From contig PBOB01000061.1 in NCBI GenBank assembly GCA_002724185.1, positions 1 to 64,000 of the forward strand: DNA of 64,000 nt. The letters run 5' to 3'. The position numbers were made by a program, and so were the translations under genes. Positions 34,439 to 42,428 of this stretch are shown in pieces; position 1 is the first letter of the stretch; every line of letters begins with the position of its first letter. The DNA is from Acidiferrobacteraceae bacterium (lineage in GTDB: Bacteria > Pseudomonadota > Gammaproteobacteria > Arenicellales > UBA868). The notes under the pieces are model-generated. The model made no database searches. It was not told the origin of the DNA and saw only the letters and a list, made by a program, of their open reading frames with translations.

Positions 34439-35056
34439 ATGACATATAGGCTAAGTGCTATGCAGCGACAGCGCTTTCTAGATGAATGCGTAGTTGAATT
34501 TTCGAGAGGTGTGAGTGTTGCAGCGCAGCGAACTGCACGGCTTCTCGACACTATCGATTTACCGGCTATAAACAATGTGCCGGGATCTACTTTAACGGGC
34601 CAGAAGTTGTGGGATTACGAAACGGCTATTTCGCCTCCTGAGTGCATCGCACAAATGACGGCTGGCCAGCCTCATTCTCCGTGCTTGACCATAGTTCAGG
34701 GTATTTACCGTGAATTAGACTGGTACCAGTCAGCAAAATCTAACTCACCATATTCTCAGATTGTGGGGCCCCTATGTCCTATTGCCTCCGAAGATTTGCG
34801 TCTTGGGTTATTTCTACTGCCAGAAAATACTATCTATCCCAACCACCAGCATTCTCCAGATGAGGTCTATATTGTACTTGCCGGTAGCGGCGACTGGTCG
34901 CTAAATCAGGGTATCTTTGATAATAAAATTGCTGGAAACATAATTGATATACCGACGATGACGATACATGCTATGCGCACTTCGGCGGTTCCGGCGCTAA
35001 TGTTGTGGTCATGGACTGGAGATGATCTTTCTCCCGACAGTTATCGATTTTGCTGA
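34439..35056 (+). CDS. Cupin related to DMSP lyases (DddQ/DddL family)
   Basis: 205 residues with the C-terminal cupin of the DMSP-lyase family. Predicted metal ligands are His136, His138 and Glu142 in YPNHQHSPDEVY, and His177 in HAMRTSAVPALMLWSWTGDDL; Tyr144 is the candidate base. These enzymes cleave dimethylsulfoniopropionate to DMS and acrylate. Other substrates are possible within this fold, so the call rests on motif spacing. The following YbaK-like gene is 40 bp away on the same strand. Confidence 0.7.
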   Translation: MTYRLSAMQRQRFLDECVVEFSRGVSVAAQRTARLLDTIDLPAINNVPGSTLTGQKLWDYETAISPPECIAQMTAGQPHSPCLTIVQGIYRELDWYQSAKSNSPYSQIVGPLCPIASEDLRLGLFLLPENTIYPNHQHSPDEVYIVLAGSGDWSLNQGIFDNKIAGNIIDIPTMTIHAMRTSAVPALMLWSWTGDDLSPDSYRFC

Positions 35057-35097
35057 CAGGAGAGGTAGAGATAGGCATTCGGAAGGGGTAAATTAGC

Positions 35098-35592
35098 ATG
35101 TCGAATTTAGAAAGAAAGTCAGTAATAAAAGTCTCTGCTATATTGGATCGAATCAACCATCCGGAAAAAGTAATTGAACTTACTAAAACAGCAAGATCAG
35201 CACTCGATGCTGCGCATGCACTCAAGGTGCCTGTCGGTGCAATAGTTAAGACATTAGTTTTTATTATTAATAGTAAAACTAAAGAAGTTCCGGTTGTGAC
35301 CTTAGTTGCAGGTGACAAGAAATGTAACACAGAGATGTTGCCTAATATTTTAGATATTGAGGGAATTGTGGTAAGGCCTGATGCAAGGAGGGTCAAAGAG
35401 ATCACTGGATATTCGATTGGAGGTGTTTCTCCACTAGGATTGCCCAAAGAATTAGATTTGATAATTGATACCTCTTTAAAGAGATTCCAAAAGCTATGGT
35501 CAGCAGCTGGTCATCCACATTGTGTGTTTGCTGCGACATTTGCACAGCTGAGTCAAATTACAGGAGCCATAGAGTCTGACGATGTTATCTAA
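35098..35592 (+). CDS. YbaK/EbsC-type aminoacyl-tRNA deacylase
   Basis: 164 residues with the editing-domain fold: ALKVPVGAIVKTLVFI (Lys near 59), VTLVAGDKKCN and the YSIGGVSPLGL loop, as in YbaK and ProX. Such proteins hydrolyse Cys-tRNA(Pro) or Ala-tRNA(Pro). The exact substrate is not determinable. Confidence 0.85.
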   Translation: MSNLERKSVIKVSAILDRINHPEKVIELTKTARSALDAAHALKVPVGAIVKTLVFIINSKTKEVPVVTLVAGDKKCNTEMLPNILDIEGIVVRPDARRVKEITGYSIGGVSPLGLPKELDLIIDTSLKRFQKLWSAAGHPHCVFAATFAQLSQITGAIESDDVI

Positions 35593-35622
35593 AACAACTA
35601 AATCGCTCTAGAATATTTTCTA

Positions 35623-35961
35623 GCCTGTTGACGAACTTGCCACGCTTTTGCTGCGCACGTGGCAATAGCTATCTTGGAGAAAGCTCCAGATCGAGTTGAG
35701 AGTCTAGTTGTTGTTGCTACTGCCACTGATCCTGAAGTAATTGATGGTCGAATGGATGCAATGCTGCATCGACTTGACACCGAGGGCTACCAGGCAGTGG
35801 TCGATAGTTATTATGAAAACTATATTGACGCGAGGCAGGAATTATCGCTGGCACGAGACTCTGACTACAAAGAAATACCCTCCTGTAGCCATGCGATTCC
35901 CACTGAAAAACCTGCTGAACTGGTTGCGCAAATTACTGCATGGTGGACGCTCACTCCCTAA
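35623..35961 (+). pseudogene. Remnant of an alpha/beta-hydrolase gene
   Basis: Protein-like fragments of an alpha/beta-fold hydrolase: VDELATLLLR (one frame, about 35627-35656), then, in another frame from 35659, VAIAILEKAPDRVESLVVVATATDP and a C-terminal KPAELVAQITAWW. The nucleophile elbow (GxSxGG) that should lie between them is missing and the frame changes, so a deletion has removed the catalytic core. There is no start of its own. Confidence 0.6.
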
Positions 35962-36008
35962 CAAACAGAATAGCCTATGAGCCTCTTAAATAAGTTAAAT
36001 GCCTAAAT

Positions 36009-36293
36009 TTAGGCAGGCATATAGTGCTCACCTATCGGCGAGATGACTGTAGTGCTTGCAACGTCTACACCTGCTTCGGCACGTATTTTAGCAATATCTT
36101 CTCTTTCGCCAAACGTTTTCATCTGTTCAGGGTCTTGCATTTCTATCAGCGCAAACACTTTACTCTCATCAGGGTTGGTGCCTGCCCATATTAGTTTTAT
36201 ACCTACTTTTTCCATTTCCAATGCAATGCTATCTTGCATTTTTACCCACGCTGCAAACCCTTTTGAAATGTTGCCGGTAACTAATATTTTCAT
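36009..36293 (-). CDS. DUF3764-like dimeric barrel protein
   Basis: 94 residues (KILVTGNISKGFAAWVKM... IWAGTNPDESKVFALIEM). It matches the DUF3764 pattern of small barrels that lack assigned chemistry. It reads away from the repeat-bearing genes downstream. Confidence 0.75.
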   Translation of the reverse strand: MKILVTGNISKGFAAWVKMQDSIALEMEKVGIKLIWAGTNPDESKVFALIEMQDPEQMKTFGEREDIAKIRAEAGVDVASTTVISPIGEHYMPA

Positions 36294-36370
36294 CGTTGCT
36301 CTCTCTGTCGGTTGGTTGTTTCAGCCGAATAGTAGTAAACCAGCCATATGGAGCCATGTAAAGACCAATT

Positions 36371-36440
36371 TCTACCCACCAAATACTCTGCTCTTAACTG
36401 GATGTAGCGTATCAGCATCGATAGGCATAAGATAGTGATC
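36371..36440 (+). repeat. Copy R1 of a ~65-bp promoter-like repeat
   Basis: The core reads ACCAAATACTCTGCTCTTAA, CTGGATGTAGCGTATCAGC, then AGGCATAAGATAGTGATC. Copy R2 at 36851 differs at few positions. It lies about 70 bp before the gene at 36510. Confidence 0.75.
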
Positions 36441-36509
36441 TAAGCTTCTATTTATGCTGATTAGAGAGTATTTGTAGAGTTCCACTAATAGAGGGCAGGG
36501 GGCTAACTA

Positions 36510-36815
36510 ATGGTGATTGTAATTTTCGAGTTCGAGATGGATTGTGTTGGACAGGACCGGTACTTCGAACTTGCTACAGCGCTTCGCGACGAGGTTGAGA
36601 AAATCGAAGGCTTCATATCAGTCGAGCGTTTTGAAAACATTCGCAAGCCAGGTTTGTTTGTCTCGATCTCGACCTGGGAGAATATGGAAGCGGTCAGCGT
36701 GTGGAAAGAGCATGTTGAGCATTTTTCAACCCAGCAAGAGGCCAAGGCTACGGGTATTTTCAAGCATTATAGGATTCGTGTCGCTGAAGTCATCCGCGAC
36801 TACGGCTCAGACTGA
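36510..36815 (+). CDS. Antibiotic-biosynthesis-monooxygenase (ABM) domain protein
   Basis: 101 residues with the ABM pattern: ALRDEVEKIEGFISVERFENI and STWENMEAVSVWKEHVEH. Members are small cofactor-free or heme-degrading dimers. The substrate is unknown. The repeat copy R1 is upstream. Confidence 0.85.
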   Translation: MVIVIFEFEMDCVGQDRYFELATALRDEVEKIEGFISVERFENIRKPGLFVSISTWENMEAVSVWKEHVEHFSTQQEAKATGIFKHYRIRVAEVIRDYGSD

Positions 36816-36850
36816 GCTAGCCAGATAGCTGTTGGTAGTAGGCACCGTAG

Positions 36851-36920
36851 TCTCTCCAACAAATCCTCTATTCTTAAATGGTTGTAGCGCATTAGCTTGG
36901 ACAGGCATAAGATAGCGGTA
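36851..36920 (+). repeat. Copy R2 of the promoter-like repeat
   Basis: AACAAATCCTCTATTCTTAA, ATGGTTGTAGCGCATTAGC, AGGCATAAGATAGCGG. It ends about 25 bp before the esterase start at 36945, so the TAAGAT block could be its -10 element. Confidence 0.78.
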
Positions 36921-36944
36921 TGAAACTTCTCATTCAAAAAGATC

Positions 36945-37583
36945 ATGACAGTAGGAAAATTTGAAGCTGTATATCAAGAATCATTTAGAGGTGAATACAA
37001 TGTGTTCCTGCCCGATGGGTATGGAATCCACAAGCAACTCTACCCATTGTTGGTTTACTTACATGGTTATTATGGAGAATACATCCCTCCAGATATCATG
37101 GAAGAAAATATTCCCTACGGCCTGAAAGAGAATTCGAATAAGTTTCAGTTTGTTCTAGCGTGCCCTTTATGCCCTTTTGAATTCTATTGGCGCACGACTT
37201 ACGTTATGTCATTTATCCGTTATTTGATTGAGACGCATCATGTGGATGAGCGAAAGACGTTTCTCACCGGGACCAGTATGGGAGGGTTTGGCGCTTGGGC
37301 GACCGCGCATGAATTCCCAGATGCGTTTGCCGGTATTGCACCTGTCTCCGGGGGGATTTCCGAGATTAACCAATACCAAGCCCATCGTTTTAAAGATCTG
37401 CCGGTCCGCGCCTTCCACAATAGGGGTGACGACATCGTTCGGTACGATGACTCCGAACGAATGATTACATCTATCAATAATCACGGAGGCGATCCGAAGC
37501 TAACTATCTATGAGGCAGACAGTCACGATGCCGATGTAACTTATCAGGCTATCCAGCTATATGAGTGGTTCTCAGGCTTGTGA
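36945..37583 (+). CDS. Alpha/beta-hydrolase esterase (PHB-depolymerase/phospholipase type)
   Basis: 212 residues, no signal peptide. The nucleophile elbow is GTSMGGFG (Ser near 110). Asp in NRGDDIVRYDDSERM and His in DSHDADVT complete the triad. LLVYLHGYYGEY is the oxyanion region. It belongs with cytosolic carboxylesterases. It follows repeat R2. Confidence 0.85.
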   Translation: MTVGKFEAVYQESFRGEYNVFLPDGYGIHKQLYPLLVYLHGYYGEYIPPDIMEENIPYGLKENSNKFQFVLACPLCPFEFYWRTTYVMSFIRYLIETHHVDERKTFLTGTSMGGFGAWATAHEFPDAFAGIAPVSGGISEINQYQAHRFKDLPVRAFHNRGDDIVRYDDSERMITSINNHGGDPKLTIYEADSHDADVTYQAIQLYEWFSGL

Positions 37584-37610
37584 GACATCTCTAGATATTG
37601 ATTTACGCCA

Positions 37611-37704
37611 ACTTCCTCACCAGATTCTTTGTTCTTAAGTAGGTATAGCAGATCAGTATCACCTCCCTGGTCACCTCTTTGCATGAGGTATAAGATATAC
37701 GCGT
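37611..37704 (+). repeat. Copy R3 of the promoter-like repeat (with insertion)
   Basis: CACCAGATTCTTTGTTCTTAA, GTAGGTATAGCAGATCAG, then a ~26-bp insertion and GAGGTATAAGATATACG. The two conserved halves flank the insert. The start of the next gene is 26 bp on. Confidence 0.6.
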
Positions 37705-37729
37705 TCTTAAGCTATCAAAGGAAGAAATA

Positions 37730-38020
37730 ATGAAAAAGCTATCCATCATTCGCTTCAAGCCAAAGCCTGAGTGCTTCGACGAGTTTCTTGGAAATCTTCA
37801 AGCATATTCACACGAGGCCGCTACAGCTAACCCACCAACTCATTTCTTAATGATCCACGGTGAAGAAATTTATACAATCGTTATTCGCGACGCTAACGTG
37901 CTTCAAGAGTCAGCATCAGAGGGTGTGGAATGGCTTGATGCTCAGCGTCATCTATTACAGGAGTACAATGAAGTGGATCGGCATACAATTCCTATGTCAG
38001 GCGACCTCGTGGAGTACTGA
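37730..38020 (+). CDS. Small dimeric-barrel protein, unknown
   Basis: 96 residues (KKLSIIRFKPKPECFDEFLGNL... ESASEGVEWLDAQRHLLQEYN). The pattern is like ABM proteins, but no motif is decisive. A ribosome site GGAAGAAA lies before the start. Confidence 0.65.
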   Translation: MKKLSIIRFKPKPECFDEFLGNLQAYSHEAATANPPTHFLMIHGEEIYTIVIRDANVLQESASEGVEWLDAQRHLLQEYNEVDRHTIPMSGDLVEY

Positions 38021-38060
38021 TTGGCGTCGCCATTAAGAATATTTATAGTGGTTTTGCTAT

Positions 38061-38122
38061 GATCGTTCTTTTAATTGCCTCATGTAGCATTAATGTGCCT
38101 AATAGGCATAAGTGAAAGTGAT
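38061..38122 (+). repeat. Copy R4, divergent, of the promoter-like repeat
   Basis: TGATCGTTCTTTTAATT..CATGTAGCATTAATG..AATAGGCATAAGTGAAAGTG. It keeps TGTAGC and AGGCATAAG. It precedes the 33-codon ORF and tenA-like gene. Confidence 0.5.
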
Positions 38123-38140
38123 CCGGAATAAGATTGCGGC

Positions 38141-38242
38141 ATGAAAAGACTAAAACTAATATTGGTAGTGATTATTCCCAATATCGTATCGACATTCGCA
38201 AGCGTATATCGCCGTCTAGTGATCGATCCTAATTTGCGATGA
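38141..38242 (+). CDS. Possible 33-residue peptide
   Basis: ATG ORF coding MKRLKLILVVIIPNIVSTFA plus a basic tail. One hydrophobic helix. There is no clear ribosome site, so it may be spurious. It lies between repeat R4 and tenA. Confidence 0.3.
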   Translation: MKRLKLILVVIIPNIVSTFASVYRRLVIDPNLR

Positions 38243-38288
38243 TCTGGATAAGACATTAAGACAGAAAATAGATGACAACAACTAACCC

Positions 38289-38966
38289 ATGCATCACCAT
38301 CTAATCAATTATTGTAAGACGGAATGGACTGCATTCTTGAGTCATGATTTTGTCTGTCGGGTGGCCGACGGCAGTTTGGCTGAAGTCAGTTTTCATCATT
38401 ACCTACAACAAGATTTCCTGTTCCTTAAACACTACGCTCGTGCCTTCGCATTGACTATATACAAAAGTCAATCTCTGGTGGATATACGCTCAACATTAAC
38501 GATCTTAGCTAACGTTATCGAGAATGAAATTGCTTCGCATGTTGCGTATTGTAAAAGTTGGGGATTGTCAGAGCATATCCTGGAAAACACGCCGGAGGAT
38601 GTGGCTACTGTAGCTTATACCAGGTATGTGCTTGACCGCGGCATTAGTGGCGATCTGGCTGACCTCCATGCAGCACTGGCTCCATGCGCATTAGGATATG
38701 CAGAAATTGGTCGACGACTGATCAATGATCCGATAACTAAGCTAGAAGGGAATCCATATCGATCGTGGATCGAGCTGTATGCCAGTGAAAACTCTCAACA
38801 TTTTGCAAGAACACAAGGTCTATTACTGGACCGTTTAGTTATGGATATAAAACCTGATTCAGCGCGTTGGGTGCACATCTGCGAAACGTTTAAAACTGCA
38901 ACACGTATGGAAATTGCTTTCTGGCAACAAGCACTTGATATCGAATATAGTGAAGCTACGCAATGA
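38289..38966 (+). CDS. TenA-family thiaminase II-type protein
   Basis: 225 residues, all-helical TenA fold. The catalytic Cys133 is in APCALGYAEIG, and Glu residues sit in the ASENSQ segment. TenA hydrolyses aminopyrimidine in thiamin salvage, but many relatives process other amines. No TPP riboswitch is seen upstream. It overlaps the next gene by 4 bp (ATGA), so coupled translation. Confidence 0.83.
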   Translation: MHHHLINYCKTEWTAFLSHDFVCRVADGSLAEVSFHHYLQQDFLFLKHYARAFALTIYKSQSLVDIRSTLTILANVIENEIASHVAYCKSWGLSEHILENTPEDVATVAYTRYVLDRGISGDLADLHAALAPCALGYAEIGRRLINDPITKLEGNPYRSWIELYASENSQHFARTQGLLLDRLVMDIKPDSARWVHICETFKTATRMEIAFWQQALDIEYSEATQ

Positions 38967-40006
38967 GACGCTATGATGTTGACTGGTTGCGTACTTTTGC
39001 ATTGGGCCTGCTGATTCTCTACCACGTGGTCGTGGGGTTTCAGCCCTGGGCCAAGGACATTCTCTTTATACAAAATGATCAGACCCTCGAGAGTTTGTGG
39101 CCTCTCATGGGTATGCTCAACGTGTGGCGTATCCCCATTCTTTTTGTGGTGTCCGGTATGTGTGTTGGCTTTGCCTTGGAACGCCGGACTTGGAAATTGT
39201 TTCTAAAAGATCGAACATTACGGATTTTCGTTCCGTTTGTTTTTGGCCTCTTTTTCATTTGCCCGATTAGCCTTTATATCGCCATGATGCATTATGGGAT
39301 GGAGGCCGTATACTGGCCCAATCCGGGGCATCTATGGTTCCTTGTCAACATTTATCTATATGTTTTACTGCTCCTGCCACTACTGTTCTATCTTAGAAAC
39401 CGACCCCAGCACGTAATTTTTAGATTTCTCTTAAGAGCTTTTCGACATCCCGTGGGTCTGTATGTTCTGACCTTGCCCCTGATAGCGGAAGCAGTGTTGT
39501 TGCAGCCAGAATATTTTTCACTTTACGTTGGGACACTCCATGGCTTTTTGTTAGGTCTGATATGTTTTCTAGTCGGATTTCTTTTTGTTTCTCTGAAGCA
39601 AGTGTTTTGGCGTGCTGCAGAGGAAATTCGGCATGTTGCGTTAGTGCTGGCTTTTGTTCTCTATCTGGTTCGACTTCTAGTGTTTGAGTTGGAGGGCCCC
39701 AGCGGTCTCATCGCTTTCGAATCCATGAATTGGATGTTCGCCATTTTGGGGTACGGATCGGTCTATCTCAACAAACCATCGCAAATGCTGACGTATTTAA
39801 GTAAAGCGGTATACCCAATATACATTGTTCACATGCCTGTGCAATTCTTCTTCTCGTATTACCTGCTGCCCCTGTCCTTGCCTGCATCCGTAAAACTGGT
39901 AATGCTATTGATAGCTACCTTTTGCTTGAGCCTGCTTCTTTATGAATTGCTAATAAAGCGTATGAGATGGATTCGACCTTTGTTTGGTATGAAGCTGCCG
40001 GCGTAA
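38963..40006 (+). CDS. Acyltransferase-3 family membrane protein
   Basis: 347 residues with about ten membrane helices. The MRRYDVDWLRTFALGLLILYHV start is typical of the acyltransferase-3/OafA family, including the essential His in the first helix region. Members acylate sugars, glycans or polymers at the inner membrane. It is coupled to tenA. Confidence 0.85.
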   Translation: MRRYDVDWLRTFALGLLILYHVVVGFQPWAKDILFIQNDQTLESLWPLMGMLNVWRIPILFVVSGMCVGFALERRTWKLFLKDRTLRIFVPFVFGLFFICPISLYIAMMHYGMEAVYWPNPGHLWFLVNIYLYVLLLLPLLFYLRNRPQHVIFRFLLRAFRHPVGLYVLTLPLIAEAVLLQPEYFSLYVGTLHGFLLGLICFLVGFLFVSLKQVFWRAAEEIRHVALVLAFVLYLVRLLVFELEGPSGLIAFESMNWMFAILGYGSVYLNKPSQMLTYLSKAVYPIYIVHMPVQFFFSYYLLPLSLPASVKLVMLLIATFCLSLLLYELLIKRMRWIRPLFGMKLPA

Positions 40007-40035
40007 TTCTTATTGATCTTGGGGTAACTACCTCA

Positions 40036-40098
40036 ACTTCTCCACCCAATCTTCTACTCTTAAATGGGTGTAGCGTATTCGTATTTTTAGGCCCAAAT
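40036..40098 (+). repeat. Copy R5 of the promoter-like repeat
   Basis: CCACCCAATCTTCTACTCTTAA, ATGGGTGTAGCGTATTC, then AGGCCCAAATAAGC. Here it serves as the left arm of a large hairpin, see next entry. Confidence 0.6.
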
Positions 40099-40152
40099 AA
40101 GCACCGAGAAGCAGGGCACTTTTCCTGAATTTGCTACGCCCACCCTTTTTTT
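40066..40152 (+). terminator. Long-loop terminator hairpin after the acyltransferase gene
   Basis: GGGTG-TAGCGTATTC (40066-40080) and GAATTTGCTACGCCCACCC (40127-40145) pair with two small bulges over a ~46-nt loop, followed by T7. It stands before tRNA-Ser. Confidence 0.6.
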
Positions 40153-40190
40153 GAAAAGCGAAAACTCGTAAACTATTGATATGTATAGAT

Positions 40191-40280
40191 GGAGAGGTGG
40201 CCGAGCGGCTGAAGGCGGGCCCCTGCTAAGGGTCTAAAGGTTAACCCCTTTCGAGGGTTCGAATCCCTCCCTCTCCGCCA
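40191..40280 (+). tRNA. tRNA-Ser (GCT)
   Basis: 90-nt tRNA with the long variable arm of class II tRNAs. Acceptor GGAGAGG with CCTCTCC, anticodon loop CTGCTAA (GCT) and encoded CCA. In other gammaproteobacteria this gene sits close to lysC and csrA; here it is 28 kb from lysC. Confidence 0.95.
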
Positions 40281-40355
40281 TATCAGCCTTTCAGTCAAAT
40301 TGCGGCCTTCTTTAATTTGCTCCACTACTAGCTTTCAGTTTTTTACATCAAGCGC

Positions 40356-40691
40356 TTATGCGCGGCTGTCATAGACAAGATCCGGCAGCGGTGGTGGCGC
40401 CGGACCCTTCATGTCGAAACCATGTACGTCCAGCACGAATTCAGCAAATCCGTCTGGCATGGCCGCCACCATTTTCCCAAAGCCCTCAGCAGGGTTTTCG
40501 CCTTCTAAAGTTATGATGACCAAGTCACCATTAGGCGTTTTCTGCAAAAAGGTACGCTCGTGTATGCCGGCTCCCTCACGGATCTTATCCGTTTCGGCTT
40601 TATTTGAGGGGTCAGCCCAACTGTCAATCATCTCTTGCCACTTGTCTAATTTCCCCGGTAGGATTGGGAAACACATAGAAAGTAAAGCCAT
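40356..40691 (-). CDS. Small dimeric-barrel-like protein
   Basis: 111 residues (LSMCFPILPGKLDKWQEMID... HERTFLQKTPNGDLVIITLEG). It is related in pattern to the small alpha/beta-barrel proteins of this region. Unknown function. The ribosome site GGAGAGAAAG lies before the start. Confidence 0.65.
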   Translation of the reverse strand: MALLSMCFPILPGKLDKWQEMIDSWADPSNKAETDKIREGAGIHERTFLQKTPNGDLVIITLEGENPAEGFGKMVAAMPDGFAEFVLDVHGFDMKGPAPPPLPDLVYDSRA

Positions 40692-40917
40692 GTTCTTTCT
40701 CTCCTGTAACCCGTGATAAAGATTTGTACTTCTTGCTCAGTCAATGATTGTACTATAACAATCGTAATTCTATAGTGAGATAGAATCGCGAGCCGTTCAG
40801 GACATAGAGCCCTTGCTTCGTTCTACCTAATAAGATGTAGCAAGCATACAAGGTGGATCCTAACAGCTAGAATATTATGAGCGTTAGGATGAAATGTATG
40901 TGTCGTATTATTACAAG

Positions 40918-41790
40918 CTAGTTTTCAGGTATCTTCTGTTTCTGGCGAATACGATATATTGCCATGCAACTTACGGAAAGAATCACGATAGTACCTCCCA
41001 ACAGAGAATTTGCGCTTGGAATTTCAGCTAGAACTATCCAAGCTAAGAGAACAGATAAAATTGATTCCAAAGGCACAGCTAGCATCAGCTCTGCTGCAGG
41101 TATATGTCGAGATGCGACAACAAACAATGAATAATAGAGTGGAGAAATTAGACCGGCCCAAAAAAAGAGTAGTGTGATCTGTGGTCTGTTTAGTGTGAGA
41201 TCGTTAAATGAGAAAGGAAAGGCAATAACAGCTGCGATCAAAGTGCCTATCGCAAACATAGGAATCATATTTATCTTGCGTCCCCAGCGCAGAATAATTG
41301 CAAAAAAAGAGACGGTAATTGCACATCCGAGACTTAGAGCAGTGCCTTTTATGTTTCCGCTGTTTAAATACCCAAGCACCATTAACGAGATACCAATTAT
41401 GGACCCGACTATAGCGATCCAAGTTATCTTCTGAATTTTTTCCCTTAGAATAATCCAGCCCAGCAAGGCAGTCATGATCGGGACTAAGGCCAGAATAAAC
41501 ATGACGTTAGCAATGGATGAATGGTGAAGCGCCATGGTGAGGAAGATCAAGCTCAAACCAAATGCTGTCGACCCGACAAGTCCTGTGTATCCGATGGCTT
41601 TAAGAGCCCCTATAAAGTTTGATCGATAATAAAAGATAAGGCCAAAGCAAAGTGTGACCCCAATCAGGAAGTGTCGCCAAAATACAATCTGCCAATCTGT
41701 CATATCCGCCAGCCAACGAATAAAAATTCCATTGAAACTCGACAATGTCGCAGCAACAATTAGAATCGTAAAGGCCAGTTGATGTCGCAT
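40918..41790 (-). CDS. EamA/DMT-family transporter
   Basis: 290 residues, about ten helices in two EamA repeats (WRHFLIGVTLCFG in the first, FFWAGLISPLYYSLF in the second). Its substrate is unknown. It reads divergently from the cupin gene at 41930. Confidence 0.85.
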   Translation of the reverse strand: MRHQLAFTILIVAATLSSFNGIFIRWLADMTDWQIVFWRHFLIGVTLCFGLIFYYRSNFIGALKAIGYTGLVGSTAFGLSLIFLTMALHHSSIANVMFILALVPIMTALLGWIILREKIQKITWIAIVGSIIGISLMVLGYLNSGNIKGTALSLGCAITVSFFAIILRWGRKINMIPMFAIGTLIAAVIAFPFSFNDLTLNRPQITLLFFWAGLISPLYYSLFVVASRHIPAAELMLAVPLESILSVLLAWIVLAEIPSANSLLGGTIVILSVSCMAIYRIRQKQKIPEN

Positions 41791-41929
41791 GGTAATAATT
41801 AGTCTTGGGGATATTGTTCGAGAGCTATAAGGATATCAGTTATATTGCAGTCGGCGTAAAGGTTAAGAAATTGTTCATATAGTCAAGAGTATAAATGTCA
41901 TTTAATTCTGCATGAGAAGCGAGAACGAT

Positions 41930-42391
41930 ATGCCAAAAATAGATTATGCTGCAATCGAGACACAATATGGAAGCTCATATCCAGGCAGGCTAAAGAAAGT
42001 TTGCGATGGCTGTGAGAGGAAAAATATTAGCGGCCATGTTGATTTAACACAATTCGGATGTAATTACACGCTGCTACGGCCGGGGGCGGCAACTTCCTTG
42101 CGACATTGGCATGAGAAAGAAGATGAATTAGTGATTATTTTTAAGGGTGAAGTAGTGCTTGTTGATGACTACGGTGAAACTACATTACGTCCTGGAGAAA
42201 GCGCGGGGTTCAAGGCGGGAGAGCCCAATGGCCATCAATTTATCAATCGAGCCAATTGCGATGCAATTCTGTTCGAAGTTGGTACCCGGATGACTGAAGA
42301 AACTGCGCACTATTCTGATGAAGATCTAATTCTTAGATCGAAGAATGGCAAATTTAGTTTTTCTAGGCGTGACGGCACTAAAATAGTCTGA
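41930..42391 (+). CDS. Cupin-domain protein
   Basis: 153 residues from ATG 41930 (MPKIDYAAIETQYGS; the frame is open from 41912). Motif 1 is RHWHEKEDELVIIFKGEV with His-x-His and Glu, and motif 2 is NGHQFINR. It resembles small cupins that often bind metal and act on sugars or unknown ligands. Confidence 0.8.
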   Translation: MPKIDYAAIETQYGSSYPGRLKKVCDGCERKNISGHVDLTQFGCNYTLLRPGAATSLRHWHEKEDELVIIFKGEVVLVDDYGETTLRPGESAGFKAGEPNGHQFINRANCDAILFEVGTRMTEETAHYSDEDLILRSKNGKFSFSRRDGTKIV

Positions 42392-42428
42392 ATTACTATA
42401 AGCTGCTTGATTTCCTGTAACATGTTAC

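Noticed and set aside
37209-37484. Overlapping minus-strand frames in the esterase gene
   Set aside because: They are shadows of the plus-strand esterase, whose triad motifs are clear.
38021-38288. TPP riboswitch before the tenA-like gene
   Set aside because: No conserved CUGAGA element or matching stems are seen; the interval contains repeat R4 and a possible 33-codon ORF.
40191-40280. tRNA-Ser as an integration site (att) for an island
   Set aside because: No integrase is present and I found no direct repeat of the tRNA 3' end in the neighbouring region.
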